A DNA stretch of 64,000 nt, from contig NZ_CABPSF010000003.1 in assembly GCF_902459685.1 (NCBI RefSeq), positions 434,001-498,000 of the forward strand. The letters are read 5' to 3'. Every line of letters begins with the position of its first letter. Position 1 is the first letter of the stretch. Of this stretch, positions 35,962 to 47,306 are shown piece after piece. The notes beneath the pieces were generated by a model. That model saw only the letters and a program-made list of their open reading frames with translations, was not told where the DNA came from and did no database searches. This stretch comes from Pandoraea iniqua. Its GTDB lineage: Bacteria > Pseudomonadota > Gammaproteobacteria > Burkholderiales > Burkholderiaceae. Made by a program: the position numbers and the translations under genes.

Positions 35962-36861
35962 ATGTCCGACGTCCACATTGAGCGCCTCGCCCGATCTGTG
36001 CCATCCCGGCACAGCCCCGCCCCTGCCGACGCAGGTCAGGCGGGACGCGCGCCGCAGCGCTCACGCACCAGCGTATTGCTGTGGATCGTGCGGGCCGTTG
36101 CCGCCCTGTTTCTCATCTACCTGTGCCTGCCGGTACTTCTGCTGCTCGTAGGCGCGTTTGGTCAGGCGTGGACCAATACCGTGCTGCCGACGGGCTTCAC
36201 GCTGCATTGGTTTGCCGAACTGGCTGGTGACCCGTCGTTCCGGCGTGCGTTCTCCACGAGCCTCATCGTCGCCCTGAGTTGTTGCGTGATGACGGCATTG
36301 GTCGGTCTGCCGCTCGCGTATGCGTTACATCACCGTTCGCGTACCGGCCGGGGCGCGATTGCGCGCCTCGTGACACTGCTGCCGGTGGCCGTGCCGGCGC
36401 TGACGCTCGGCTTCGGTTACATCGCGGTGTTCAGCGGCGACACGCTGCCGTGGCTCGGTTCGCTCTGGCTGCTCGTGTTGGCGCATACCGTGCTGACGCT
36501 GCCGTATCTCACGCAAACGCTGCTTGCCGACCTGCGCCATCTCGACATCGCGCGTCTCGAAGACTGCGCAGCGACGCTCGGCGCCTCGCCGCTCAAACAG
36601 TTTCTGACCGTCGCTGTGCCGAACCTGACACATAGCCTCGTCGCCGGGCTGGTGATGGTTGCGGCGCTGTCGATCGGCGAATTCCAGATTTCCAATCTCA
36701 TCGCGGGTTTCCGCTACCGCAATTACCCGGTGGTGCTGCTTCAGGCGTTCTACGGTGCCACCGGTTTTGCCTGCGCCGCGACCGTCGTGCTGCTCGTGCT
36801 CGCGTTGATCGCGACCGGTGCGTCGATCGTTGCGGCATCCCGCCAGAAGGTCAGTTCATGA
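35962..36861 (+). CDS. ABC transporter permease (PhnV/PotC-like)
   Basis: A 299-residue inner-membrane permease with an N-terminal 35-residue tail and six hydrophobic segments. The EAA loop is EDCAATLGASPLKQFLTVAVPN. Sequence type is the spermidine/putrescine, iron and 2-aminoethylphosphonate class. Its stop overlaps the ATG of the ATPase gene (ATGAG), so they are translationally coupled. It is the first gene of a five-gene operon: permease, ATPase, binding protein, second permease, SLOG protein. Confidence 0.88.
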   Translation: MSDVHIERLARSVPSRHSPAPADAGQAGRAPQRSRTSVLLWIVRAVAALFLIYLCLPVLLLLVGAFGQAWTNTVLPTGFTLHWFAELAGDPSFRRAFSTSLIVALSCCVMTALVGLPLAYALHHRSRTGRGAIARLVTLLPVAVPALTLGFGYIAVFSGDTLPWLGSLWLLVLAHTVLTLPYLTQTLLADLRHLDIARLEDCAATLGASPLKQFLTVAVPNLTHSLVAGLVMVAALSIGEFQISNLIAGFRYRNYPVVLLQAFYGATGFACAATVVLLVLALIATGASIVAASRQKVSS

Positions 36862-37895
36862 GTCTTACTCTCGAAAACGTCAGTTTCCGCTACGCGGGTG
36901 CACCGCAAGGGCTCGACGACGTCAGCCTGCAAGTGCGTCAGGGCGAATTGCTGGCCGTCATGGGCCGAAGCGGCTCGGGCAAGTCGACGGTGCTTCGGCT
37001 CGTCGCAGGGCTGCTCGACGGCTATCGCGGCCGCATCGCCATCGGCGGTGAAGACGTTGCGGGCGTGCCGGTCTGGAAACGTCAGGTCGGCATGGTGTTT
37101 CAGCAATACGCGCTGTTCCCGCACCTCACCGTGCTCGATAACGTGGCGTATGGCCTGCGCATGCGCGGCATCATTGCCGCCGAGCGCCAACGCATCGCGC
37201 TGGAAATGCTCAACCGCGTAGGACTGGCGGATTGTGCGTTGCGCCGTCCCGCGTCGTTATCGGGCGGACAGCAACAACGAGTTGCGCTGGCGCGCGCGCT
37301 GGCAGTGTCACCCCGTGTTTTGCTGCTCGACGAACCGCTTGCCGCGCTCGACGCCGGCATTCGCCAGCAGTTGCGCGATGAGATTCGCGCGTTGCAACAG
37401 GCAAGCGGCGCCACCACGCTGATCGTGACGCACGACCGCGACGAAGCGCTGAGCCTCGCCGACCGCGTGGCCGTGATCGATGGCGGACGCCTGTTGCAGA
37501 TCGATACGCCGCAACGCCTCTACGATGCCCCCGCCTGCGCCACGGTCGCCAGTTTCACCGGTCTGTCGACCGTATTGCCTGCGCGTGTGGTACGCCCAGG
37601 CGCCGTCGATGTCGGCTTCGCAGAATTGCTGGCCGATACCGGTGCATGGCGCACCGGCGACGCCGTCAACTTGCTGGTTCGTCCGGAGCATGTCGACGCC
37701 GATCCGCCGCTGCATGCGATCAATCGACTGGCCGGCCGTGCAGGCGCAGTGCGCTTCTTCGGCGCGACCTGCCGCTACGACTTTCTGCCGAATGGTGCCA
37801 CCACGCCGCTATTGGGCGAGCATCGCCGGCCCGCCACACACGCCGTGGCGCTCGACCCGGCGCAGCTTCGGGTGTTGCCCCCGGCGTCGAAATGA
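36858..37895 (+). CDS. ABC transporter ATP-binding protein (PotA/FbpC/PhnT-like)
   Basis: A 345-residue ATPase. Walker A is GRSGSGKST (36-44), the Q-loop VFQQYALFPHL, the signature LSGGQQQ (134-140), Walker B LLLDEP (155-160), and H-loop VTHDRDEAL. After residue 235 there is a TOBE-type regulatory domain (LLVRPEHVDADPP). It overlaps the upstream permease by four bases. It powers the importer formed with the two permeases and the binding protein. The class includes Fe3+, polyamine and phosphonate importers, so the substrate is not fixed. Confidence 0.92.
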   Translation: MSLTLENVSFRYAGAPQGLDDVSLQVRQGELLAVMGRSGSGKSTVLRLVAGLLDGYRGRIAIGGEDVAGVPVWKRQVGMVFQQYALFPHLTVLDNVAYGLRMRGIIAAERQRIALEMLNRVGLADCALRRPASLSGGQQQRVALARALAVSPRVLLLDEPLAALDAGIRQQLRDEIRALQQASGATTLIVTHDRDEALSLADRVAVIDGGRLLQIDTPQRLYDAPACATVASFTGLSTVLPARVVRPGAVDVGFAELLADTGAWRTGDAVNLLVRPEHVDADPPLHAINRLAGRAGAVRFFGATCRYDFLPNGATTPLLGEHRRPATHAVALDPAQLRVLPPASK

Positions 37896-37939
37896 CTTCC
37901 CCGATTTCCTTACCCCATGCCCCCGATGGAGCAATGTCG

Positions 37940-39064
37940 ATGATTCGCCTCACCCCTTCGCCGCGCCTACTGTCTCGTGCCGTCCTGCCGGCCCTCTCCA
38001 CGCTGGCCGTCTCGTTCGCCCTGCTCGCAGGCACGACCGCTGCCGTGCACGCACAAACGCCAAGCAACGCGCCGCTGTACCCCGGTGAAACGGAGTTGTA
38101 CGCCAAGGCCGCCGACGAAGGTCTCGTCGTGTCGTTCGACACGGGCCCCGAGTGGGCCAACTGGAAGGCGCTGTTCGCCGAATTCCGCAAGCGTTATCCG
38201 AAGGTGGAGATCACTTACAACGATATCGGTTCGGCCGCGACGGTGGTCTCGCTCGACAAGGCACGCCGCCGTCCGCAGGCCGATACGGCCTACTATTTCG
38301 CCGGTTCCGCACTCGATGCCGTGCAGAAAGACGTAGTGGCCCCGTTCAAGCCGATCAACTTCGACACGTTGCCCAAAGTGTTTCGCGACAACGACGGCCG
38401 CTGGTTCACGATTCACTCGCTCAACATCGCGTTTCTCGTGAACACGAAGCTGGTGAAGCACGTGCCGCAGTCGTGGGCCGACCTGCTCAAGCCGGAATAC
38501 AAGAACGCGGTGGTCTATCTCGACCCGCGCTCGACGGGTCAGGGACAGGTCGCGGTATTTGCTGCGGCGTATGCGTTCGGTGGCAACGTGGACAACCCGA
38601 AGCCGGGTGCCGAGTTCTTCGGCAAGCTGCGTGAGGCCGGCAATGTGATGCGTGTGGAAGGCACCACGCCTTACGCCAAGTTCGTGAAGGGCGAGATCCC
38701 GATTTTGATCGGTTACGAGAACGACGGCCTGAAGGCGAAGTACACCGACGGCATGGGCGACGCGGCGCAAGTCGTGATTCCGAAGGAAGCCAGTGTGTCG
38801 GCCCCGTACGCCATCAGTCTGGTGAAGAACGGCCCGAATCCGGACGCCGCCAAGCTGTGGCTGAACCTGATCATGAGCCCGGTCGGTCAGGCGTTGTTCG
38901 CACAGGGCTATGTGCGCCCGGCCGTGCCCGGCGTGCCGCTCTCGCCGGAAATGCGCGCGCGCATGCCGGACGCGCCGCAAGTGCATCCGCTCGACGTCGT
39001 GCGTGCTGCTGCCCAAAAGGCGGAAGTCGATCGCCTGTGGGCGGCGGCGGCACTCGCCAAGTGA
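37940..39064 (+). CDS. ABC substrate-binding protein (iron/2-aminoethylphosphonate/polyamine class)
   Basis: A 374-residue periplasmic protein of the FbpA/PhnS-like family. The signal peptide ends near TTAAVHA-QT. Mature segments: LYAKAADEGLVVSFDTGPEW, TYNDIGSAATVVSLDKAR, WFTIHSLNIAFLVNTKLVK and PQSWADLLKPEYKNAVVYLD. I favour the ATG at 37940 because GGAG is eight bases upstream; in-frame ATGs at 37892 (overlapping the ATPase stop) and 37934 are alternatives. Part of the five-gene importer operon. The ligand is not determined by the sequence. Confidence 0.88.
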   Translation: MIRLTPSPRLLSRAVLPALSTLAVSFALLAGTTAAVHAQTPSNAPLYPGETELYAKAADEGLVVSFDTGPEWANWKALFAEFRKRYPKVEITYNDIGSAATVVSLDKARRRPQADTAYYFAGSALDAVQKDVVAPFKPINFDTLPKVFRDNDGRWFTIHSLNIAFLVNTKLVKHVPQSWADLLKPEYKNAVVYLDPRSTGQGQVAVFAAAYAFGGNVDNPKPGAEFFGKLREAGNVMRVEGTTPYAKFVKGEIPILIGYENDGLKAKYTDGMGDAAQVVIPKEASVSAPYAISLVKNGPNPDAAKLWLNLIMSPVGQALFAQGYVRPAVPGVPLSPEMRARMPDAPQVHPLDVVRAAAQKAEVDRLWAAAALAK

Positions 39065-39075
39065 GAGCGCACGAA

Positions 39076-39960
39076 ATGACTTCCGCCCGCGCCAATCCGG
39101 TCCCGGCTAACGAGACCGCCGCCGAAGGCCCTCGTGGGGTGCTCGCCCCGCGTGGCTGGGTGCGTCGCTTCGGCGGACTGCCTGCGGCCGTGTTGCTTGC
39201 CCTCGGTTTCGGACTGCCGCTCGGCGCGCTTGTGGTGGCCGCGTTCGAGGGGCATGGCGAAGCGTTCCTCGCCATCGCTATCGATCCGCTGGTGCGCGAC
39301 GCGCTGGTGAACTCGCTGGCGTTGGCGGTGGGCGCGGGCACCGTGTCGTTGGTGGTCGGTGCGCTGCTCGCCGTCACGCTCGCCCGTCAGACGCCGCGTC
39401 GTCGCCGTTTCTGGCTCGCAGCGATGGGTGTTCCGCTCGCATTCTCGGGTTTGGTGATCGCGTACGGTTTCATTCTGGCGTTCGGCCGTGCGGGGTTCGT
39501 TACGCTCGGGCTGGCATCGCTCGGCGCTGACCCTGCGCGTGTCGGGGCGCTGATCTACACGGCACCGGGGCTCATCGCGGCTTACGCGTACTACCTGATC
39601 CCGCGCGTGGCGTTGATGGTCTACCCGGCGATTGCCAATCTGGACCGCCGGCCGCTCGAAGCTGCGCTCACGCTTGGCGCTCACCCGCTGCGGGCCATCG
39701 TCGACGTGGCGTTGCGCGAACTGTGGCCGACGCTGGCCGCGGCGTGGTGTCTCGTCAGCGCCATCGCGATGGGCACATACGGCACGGCGCTCGCGCTGGC
39801 CGGCACCCAGATCAATATTCTGCCGTTGCTCATGTTCCTGAAGATGTCGGACGGGCAAACGGATTTCCCACAAGCCGCCGCGCTGTCGCTCGTATTGATG
39901 GCGGTATGCAGCGGTGTGCTCGCTCTCGGAGAGTGTCTTGTACGGCGTCATCCTCAATGA
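39076..39960 (+). CDS. ABC transporter permease (PhnU/PotB-like)
   Basis: A 294-residue permease with a short N-terminal tail and six hydrophobic segments; the EAA loop is EAALTLGAHPLRAIVDVALRE. The start may instead be a GTG at 39061 that overlaps the binding-protein stop. With the first permease it forms the heterodimeric channel of this importer. Its 3' end overlaps the start of the SLOG-protein gene by about 20 bp. Confidence 0.87.
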   Translation: MTSARANPVPANETAAEGPRGVLAPRGWVRRFGGLPAAVLLALGFGLPLGALVVAAFEGHGEAFLAIAIDPLVRDALVNSLALAVGAGTVSLVVGALLAVTLARQTPRRRRFWLAAMGVPLAFSGLVIAYGFILAFGRAGFVTLGLASLGADPARVGALIYTAPGLIAAYAYYLIPRVALMVYPAIANLDRRPLEAALTLGAHPLRAIVDVALRELWPTLAAAWCLVSAIAMGTYGTALALAGTQINILPLLMFLKMSDGQTDFPQAAALSLVLMAVCSGVLALGECLVRRHPQ

Positions 39961-40510
39961 GTGGTCGGCTGCGGCCCGCCACGCCCTCGATCGTCTGGCG
40001 GCCCGTCAGGAAAGCACGCACCGGCACGTGACGCCGGTCGGGCTGATTGGTCCGCGCGAAGCCACGGCGGCGCAGCTCGAAGCCGCGCACTGTGTCGGCG
40101 AAGCGCTGGCCGCGGCCGGTATCGCGCTCGTGTGCGGCGGTAAGGGCGGTGTGATGGAAGCGGCATCTGCGGGTGCGGCATCGGCCGGTGGCATCGTGAT
40201 CGGTCTGTTGCCGGAAGACCACGCGAACGACGCCAATCCGCATCTGAGCGTTGCGTTGCCCACGGGGTTGGGCATCACGCGCAACGCGTTGATCGCGCGT
40301 GCCTCGGTGTGTCTGGTCGCCATTGGCGGCGGACTGGGCACGCTCTCGGAAATCGCGCTTGGCCTGCAATGGCGCAAGCCGGTATTCACGGTACTCGACG
40401 CACCGGCTGTGCCGGGTGCCGAGAACTTCGACGATATCGACGCGCTGGTCGTGGCTGTTGCGACCTGGCTCAGCGTCACCGGACTTCCCGGAGGTGACGC
40501 CCCCCGGTAA
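39938..40510 (+). CDS. SLOG-fold protein, TIGR00725/LOG-like
   Basis: A 190-residue Rossmann-like protein of the lysine-decarboxylase-like/LOG superfamily. The motifs are LVCGGKGGVMEAASAGA and IGGGLGTLSEIALGLQWRKPV, corresponding to the GGxxGGxM and PGGxGTxxE nucleotide-site motifs. Members bind nucleotides; LOG enzymes release cytokinin bases from ribotides. I favour a TTG start at 39938 because GGAGAG lies six bases upstream; a GTG at 39914 is the alternative. It is co-transcribed with, and overlaps, the ABC importer genes, an unusual association. Confidence 0.82.
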   Translation: MYGVILNEWSAAARHALDRLAARQESTHRHVTPVGLIGPREATAAQLEAAHCVGEALAAAGIALVCGGKGGVMEAASAGAASAGGIVIGLLPEDHANDANPHLSVALPTGLGITRNALIARASVCLVAIGGGLGTLSEIALGLQWRKPVFTVLDAPAVPGAENFDDIDALVVAVATWLSVTGLPGGDAPR

Positions 40511-40637
40511 GCCACGCCAGCGGTACCTCCCCCCCGCCCCATATCGGGAAAAGGATCGGGAAAAACACGGTTCAACGGGGTATCGACGGCGCGTTCTCGT
40601 GACGTTCCTGTCACATATATTTAGGATTACTAATATT

Positions 40638-41837
40638 ATGAAGCGTATTCTTCTCGCGGCGCTTGGGCTCGGCGGCTTCGCCATCGCGGCACAAGCACAA
40701 AGCAACGTGACTCTGTACGGCATCGTCGACGCCGGCGTGGGTTACACCAGCGGTCAGCGCACCGCCACCACGAAGGGTGGCGTAGGCACCCCCATCGTCT
40801 ACTCCAACGCCTCGAACTGGGGTTTTGCCAGCGGCACCTGGTCGGGCGACCGTTGGGGCCTGAAAGGCACTGAGGATCTGGGCGGCGGCAATGCGGCCAT
40901 CTTCCAGCTCGAGAACGGCTTCAACATCGGTACCGGTCAGTCGGGCCAAGGCAGCCGCCAGTTCGGCCGTCAGTCGTGGATGGGTCTGCAAAGCGCCACG
41001 CTGGGCAAGATTACGTTTGGCCGTCAGTACGATCCGATCGTGGACTACGTGGGCGCGATCAGCGCGGGCACGTTCGTCACCGGCATGGGCGCGCACCCGG
41101 GCGATATCGACAACATTGATAATCAAGCCCGCGTGAACAACTCGGTGAAGTGGGCCAGCCCGGTGTACGGCGGCTTCCAGTTCGGCGCGATCTATGGCTT
41201 CGGCGGCCAGCCGGGCAGCGTGAAGAACCAGAACGCATGGGGTCTTGGCGGTCAGTACGCCAGCGGCCCGCTCGCCCTTGGCGTGGCTTACCTGCAAGCG
41301 ACCAATGCTTACGGCAACACGGGCGGCACGTGGAGCGGCGCGTACGACGGCACGTTTGCGTCGTCGATCAACGAAGGCTTCGCTTCGGCCGCCAGCCAGC
41401 GCATTCTCGCCGCCGCCGGTACGTACACGTTCGGCAACACGCAGGTGGGTCTGTCGTACGGCAACGTGCACTACACGCCGGGTTCGTTCTCGACGTTCGC
41501 CAGCGCGATGACGTTCAACTCGATCGGGGCCACGGTGGCGTATCAATGGTCGCCGGCGATTCGACTGGCCGCCGCTTACAACTACACGCAAGGCAGCGAC
41601 GTGAAGGGTGCCGGCGGTCCGAAGTATCAGCAGGTCAACCTCGCCACGTATTACGCGTTCTCGAAGCGCACGTCGCTGTACGCGCTCGTGGGCTATCAGA
41701 AGGCATCGGGTAACACGCTCGACACCTTCGGCAATGTGGTGTCGGCAACGGCATCGGTCGGCGACGTGGGCAACGGCATCTCGTCAGCCACCTCGACGCA
41801 GACGCTGGTGCGCATGGGCATTCGTCAGACGTTCTGA
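40638..41837 (+). CDS. Burkholderia-type outer-membrane porin
   Basis: A 399-residue porin. The leader MKRILLAALGLGGFAIAAQA precedes the mature start QSNVTLYGIVDAGVGYTSG, the usual start of Neisseria/Burkholderia OmpC-type porins; GLKGTEDLGGGNAAIFQLENGFNIGTG and RQSWMGLQSATLGKITFGRQYD follow, and the protein ends in the C-terminal MGIRQTF with terminal Phe. It forms a trimeric diffusion pore. It is monocistronic and followed by a hairpin at 41850-41870. The upstream region (40511-40637) holds a GTGAC/GTCAC inverted pair near the likely promoter. Confidence 0.95.
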   Translation: MKRILLAALGLGGFAIAAQAQSNVTLYGIVDAGVGYTSGQRTATTKGGVGTPIVYSNASNWGFASGTWSGDRWGLKGTEDLGGGNAAIFQLENGFNIGTGQSGQGSRQFGRQSWMGLQSATLGKITFGRQYDPIVDYVGAISAGTFVTGMGAHPGDIDNIDNQARVNNSVKWASPVYGGFQFGAIYGFGGQPGSVKNQNAWGLGGQYASGPLALGVAYLQATNAYGNTGGTWSGAYDGTFASSINEGFASAASQRILAAAGTYTFGNTQVGLSYGNVHYTPGSFSTFASAMTFNSIGATVAYQWSPAIRLAAAYNYTQGSDVKGAGGPKYQQVNLATYYAFSKRTSLYALVGYQKASGNTLDTFGNVVSATASVGDVGNGISSATSTQTLVRMGIRQTF

Positions 41838-41849
41838 TTTTGGTGTTGT

Positions 41850-41870
41850 CCCCCTCGCTCGCCGAGGGGG
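41850..41870 (+). terminator. GC-rich hairpin after porin gene
   Basis: CCCCCTCG and CGAGGGGG form a perfect 8-bp stem with a five-base loop, 12 bp after the porin stop. The T tract is poor, so its strength is uncertain. 41871-42027 has no recognisable gene. Confidence 0.6.
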
Positions 41871-42027
41871 TGCTTGAGTTTCATCGGTCTCATCTCGGAG
41901 ACTTCGCGAGAACCGGTACTTTGCGCTCGGCCTTCGACATGGCGTGGCACTGCGTAATGGCCCGGCTCACCCTTGGCACACCCTCGCACAACGTTGTTTC
42001 GTGCGGTGGTGTGTTTTTTTTCGCCCA

Positions 42028-42369
42028 TCAACTCTCGGGGTCGTCCCCGAACTCGCGGAGTTCCTGCGAGCAGCGGCAAGCTTGGGCGATCTTCGCAGCC
42101 CACACGATCGCGGCTTCGCGCGACGGGAGTTGCAGCACACAGAAGCCGCCGTCGAACTCCCTCGTCTGGGGATACGTCTCGTTTGTGGTCCTGCCGTCTG
42201 CCGCAACCATGAGGGGGGCGACACCCCCGTTGATTCCACCACCGAACACGTACACGCCGGCAGCCTTCGCCTCACGTATCACCTGGTGCGCCGCCTCGCC
42301 CACGGCGGCAAAGTCCTCGGCGGGGACGACCATCGCCCGCGCGGGAAACGAGATAAGGTATTTCGTCAT
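42028..42369 (-). CDS. YCII-related domain protein
   Basis: A 113-residue protein with the YCII pattern: [15 protein letters not shown], then a helical section and [12 protein letters not shown], ending [36 protein letters not shown] proteins have a ferredoxin-like fold and mostly unknown function. The ATG is preceded by AAGGACAAAGCG. It is divergent from hutU with a 155-bp spacer containing the HutC-like operator, so it may be controlled together with histidine utilisation; this is inference. Confidence 0.82.
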   Translation of the reverse strand: MTKYLISFPARAMVVPAEDFAAVGEAAHQVIREAKAAGVYVFGGGINGGVAPLMVAADGRTTNETYPQTREFDGGFCVLQLPSREAAIVWAAKIAQACRCSQELREFGDDPES

Positions 42370-42472
42370 CGCTTTGTCCTTCGGTGAAGTCGGCGCTTTC
42401 ATCGGCCGCACTCGCATACTCCCGCCAACCTCCCCACCCCACCGTTCGTACAAACCCTAATACATACTTACC

Positions 42473-42482
42473 TGTATATACA
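42473..42482. promoter_or_regulatory. HutC-like operator upstream of hut operon
   Basis: TGTATATACA is a perfect palindrome identical to the core of HutC boxes known in pseudomonads and enterics. It lies 42 bp upstream of the hutU GTG. HutC represses hut genes and is relieved by urocanate. No hutC gene lies in this window. Confidence 0.75.
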
Positions 42483-42524
42483 ATACTGTACCGGTCATTA
42501 CTTGGTCTGAACGAAAGGAATGCT

Positions 42525-44204
<1,680 letters not shown>

Positions 44205-44212
44205 ACCTCACC

Positions 44213-45769
44213 ATGTCGAATCAAAACAACGCCTCCCTGAATTCCCTGTTCATCACGCCCGGCACGCTCACGCTCGCACAACTGCGCGCGGTCTTCGAGC
44301 AGCCGACTAAAGTCACGCTCGACGAGAAGGCCTACGCGGCCATCGATAAGAGCGTCGCCTGTGTAGAAGGCATCGTCGCCGAAGGCCGCACGGCCTACGG
44401 CATCAACACCGGCTTCGGGCTGCTGGCGCAAACGCGCATCGCCCACGAAGATCTGGAAAACCTGCAACGCTCGCTCGTGCTCTCGCACGCCGCCGGTGTG
44501 GGCGCCCCGATCGACGACGCGCTGGTGCGCCTGATCATGGTGCTCAAGATCAACAGTCTGGCCCGTGGCCTGTCCGGTATCCGCCGCAAGGTGATCGACG
44601 CGCTGGTCACGCTGGTCAACGCGGAGGTCTATCCGCGCATTCCGCTGAAAGGCTCGGTGGGGGCATCGGGCGATCTGGCACCGCTCGCGCATATGTCGCT
44701 GCTGTTGCTGGGCGAAGGTCATGCGCGCTATCGCGGTCAATGGCTCGACGCCCGCGAAGCACTGGCCGTCGCCGGGCTCGAACCGCTGACGCTGGCCGCC
44801 AAGGAAGGGCTGGCGCTGCTCAACGGCACGCAGGTCTCCACGGCTTATGCCCTGCGCGGTCTGTTCGAAGCGGAAGACATGTACGCCGCCGCCAGCGTGT
44901 GCGGTGCCCTGACGGTCGAAGCCATGCTCGGCTCGCGCGCCCCGTTCGACCCGCGTATTCACGCGGCACGTGGCCAGCGCGGCCAGATCGATGCGGCAGC
45001 GACGTATCGCCATCTGCTGGGCGAAACCAGCGAAATCGGCCAGTCGCACGCCAACTGCGAGAAGGTGCAAGACCCCTACTCGCTGCGCTGCCAGCCCCAA
45101 GTCATGGGCGCCTGCCTGACGCAGATTCGCCAAGCCGCCGACGTGCTGGGCGTGGAAGCCAACGCGGTGTCGGATAATCCGCTGGTGTTCTGGGAACAGG
45201 GCGATGTCATCTCCGGCGGCAACTTCCACGCCGAACCGGTGGCCATGGCCGCCGACAATCTGGCGTTGGCACTGGCTGAGATTGGTGCCTTGAGCGAACG
45301 GCGCATTTCGCTGATGATGGACCAACATATGTCCCAGTTGCCGGCTTTTCTGGTCGCCAACGGCGGAGTCAACTCGGGTTTCATGATCGCGCAGGTCACC
45401 GCCGCCGCACTCGCATCGGAAAACAAGGCCTTGGCACATCCGGCCAGCGTTGATAGTCTCCCGACCTCGGCAAATCAGGAAGATCACGTTTCGATGGCCC
45501 CCAACGCCGGTAAGCGGCTTTGGGAGATGGCCGATAACGTCAAGGGCATCATCGCGATCGAATGGCTCAGCGCCTGTCAGGGTCTGGACTTCCGCGAAGG
45601 GGTGAAGACGACACCGGTGCTCGAACGTGCCCGCGCCCTGTTGCGCAGCGCCGTCCCGTTCTACGATAAGGACCGCTATTTCGCACCGGACATCGAAGGG
45701 GCAAGCGAGCTGATCGCGCAGCGCCACCTCACAGCCCTCGTGCCTTCCGGCACCCTGCCGAGCGCTTGA
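44213..45769 (+). CDS. hutH: histidine ammonia-lyase
   Basis: A 518-residue histidase converting L-histidine to urocanate and ammonia, the first step of the pathway. The Ala-Ser-Gly that cyclises to the MIO cofactor is in [14 protein letters not shown] (151-153); Y62 of AYGINTGFG and [12 protein letters not shown] are also visible. Start [10 protein letters not shown] is 8 bp after hutU, so translation is probably coupled. It is followed by a hairpin and then a permease gene. Confidence 0.97.
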   Translation: MSNQNNASLNSLFITPGTLTLAQLRAVFEQPTKVTLDEKAYAAIDKSVACVEGIVAEGRTAYGINTGFGLLAQTRIAHEDLENLQRSLVLSHAAGVGAPIDDALVRLIMVLKINSLARGLSGIRRKVIDALVTLVNAEVYPRIPLKGSVGASGDLAPLAHMSLLLLGEGHARYRGQWLDAREALAVAGLEPLTLAAKEGLALLNGTQVSTAYALRGLFEAEDMYAAASVCGALTVEAMLGSRAPFDPRIHAARGQRGQIDAAATYRHLLGETSEIGQSHANCEKVQDPYSLRCQPQVMGACLTQIRQAADVLGVEANAVSDNPLVFWEQGDVISGGNFHAEPVAMAADNLALALAEIGALSERRISLMMDQHMSQLPAFLVANGGVNSGFMIAQVTAAALASENKALAHPASVDSLPTSANQEDHVSMAPNAGKRLWEMADNVKGIIAIEWLSACQGLDFREGVKTTPVLERARALLRSAVPFYDKDRYFAPDIEGASELIAQRHLTALVPSGTLPSA

Positions 45770-45790
45770 TTCGCGTTTGATTCGCGCCCT

Positions 45791-45825
45791 GCCGGTGCGA
45801 AACGAACAGCGATTCGCGCACCGGC
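45791..45825 (+). other. hairpin between hutH and the permease gene
   Basis: GCCGGTGCG and CGCACCGGC pair perfectly (9 bp) with a smaller CGAA/TTCG pair inside the loop. A second hairpin GCCTGCCC/GGGCGGGC follows. No T tract, so these may be RNA-processing or stability elements rather than a terminator. Confidence 0.45.
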
Positions 45826-45914
45826 AACCCGCCTGATCGCGGGCTAATCGTTATGCCGCCTGCCCCTTGGGCGGGCCGGTTCATTGCGCAAATTACGCAT
45901 ATTCAGGAGACAGC

Positions 45915-47306
45915 TTGAAAAACCTGCAACGCAATCTGAGCGCGCGGCACATCCGCTTTCTGGCGCTCGGGTCGGCCATCGGCACCGGCCTGTTCTACGG
46001 CTCGGCCTCCGCCATTCAACTGGCCGGTCCGGCCGTCATCCTCGCCTACATCATCGGTGGCGCCGCCGTCTATATGGTCATGCGCGCACTCGGCGAAATG
46101 GTCGTGCGCCAACCGGTATCCGGCTCGTTCGGCCGCTATGCCCGCGACAACCTCGGCCCCCTCGCCGGCTTTCTCACCGGATGGACCTACATCCTCGAGA
46201 TGGTCATCGTGTGCCTGGCCGACGTGACGGCGTTCGGCATCTACATGGGCTTCTGGTTTCCCGACGTGCCGCAATGGATCTGGGTGCTTGGCATCGTGAT
46301 GGTCATCTGCGGCCTGAACCTGTGCAACGTGAAGGTGTACGGCGAAATGGAATTCTGGCTGGCGTTGGTGAAGATTCTCGCCATCGTGGCCATGATCATC
46401 GGCGGTGCCGTGATCCTGTTCACCGGCGTGCATATCCACAGCGAACATGCCCCGGCAGTGAGCAACCTCTGGTCGCATGGCGGCTTCCTGCCGAACGGCT
46501 GGGGTGGCCTGATGGCGTCGCTGGCGGTTGTGATGTTTGCTTATGGCGGCATTGAAATCATCGGCATCACCGGCGGCGAAGCGAAGAACCCCGAAAAGGT
46601 GATTCCGCGTGCCATCAACGCCGTGCCGCTGCGCATTCTGCTGTTCTACGTGCTGACGATGTGCGTGCTGATGGCCATCTTCCCGTGGACCGGCATCGGC
46701 AATCAGGGCAGCCCGTTCGTGCAGATCTTCTCGGGTCTCGGCATCAAGTCGGCCGCAGCGATCCTCAACGTGATCGTGATTTCCGCAGCGATCTCGGCCA
46801 TCAACAGCAATATCTTCGGCGCGGGCCGCATGATGTTCGGCATGGCGGAGCACGGTCAGGCGCCGGCGGCATTCAGCGCAACGTCGCGCCACGGCGTGCC
46901 TTGGGTGACGGTGCTGGTGATGACCGGTGCGTTGCTTGGCGGTGTGGTGCTGAACTACCTGATTCCGGAAGGCGTGTTCCTGATCATCGCGTCGATCGCC
47001 ACGTTCGCGACGGTGTGGGTCTGGCTGATGATTCTGCTCTCGCAGGTCGCCATGCGCCGTCGCCTGTCGGCTGACGAAGTCGCAGCGCTCAAGTTCAAGG
47101 TGCCCCTGTGGCCGGTCGGCCCGGCGCTCGCCATCGCGTTCATGCTGTTTGTGATCGGCGTGCTGGGCTATATGGAAGACACGCGGGTGGCGTTGTATGT
47201 CGGCGCAGGTTGGATCGCGCTGATGTCGGCGGCCTACTGCTTCGGCGTCAAACCCAAGGCGTCGCGTGAAGCCCGCGACGACACCAGCCAAACGAGCCTC
47301 TCATGA
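45915..47306 (+). CDS. amino acid permease, probable histidine transporter of hut operon
   Basis: A 463-residue polytopic permease (AAT/ProY-HutT family) with about 12 hydrophobic segments. The N-terminal block [22 protein letters not shown] is the canonical amino-acid permease start. The initiation codon is a TTG (MKNLQRNLS): GGAGA lies four bases upstream and no better start exists. Its place between hutH and hutI makes L-histidine the likely substrate. Its stop overlaps the hutI ATG (ATGA). Confidence 0.9.
   Translation: MKNLQRNLSARHIRFLALGSAIGTGLFYGSASAIQLAGPAVILAYIIGGAAVYMVMRALGEMVVRQPVSGSFGRYARDNLGPLAGFLTGWTYILEMVIVCLADVTAFGIYMGFWFPDVPQWIWVLGIVMVICGLNLCNVKVYGEMEFWLALVKILAIVAMIIGGAVILFTGVHIHSEHAPAVSNLWSHGGFLPNGWGGLMASLAVVMFAYGGIEIIGITGGEAKNPEKVIPRAINAVPLRILLFYVLTMCVLMAIFPWTGIGNQGSPFVQIFSGLGIKSAAAILNVIVISAAISAINSNIFGAGRMMFGMAEHGQAPAAFSATSRHGVPWVTVLVMTGALLGGVVLNYLIPEGVFLIIASIATFATVWVWLMILLSQVAMRRRLSADEVAALKFKVPLWPVGPALAIAFMLFVIGVLGYMEDTRVALYVGAGWIALMSAAYCFGVKPKASREARDDTSQTSLS

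Noticed and set aside
37646-37939. Longer start for the binding protein in the five-gene ABC operon
   Set aside because: It would overlap the ATPase gene by 250 bp and put the signal peptide in the interior.
45903-47291. 462-codon minus-strand open frame over the histidine permease gene
   Set aside because: Translation is extremely His/Asp/Gln-rich without hydrophobic core; it mirrors the permease codons.
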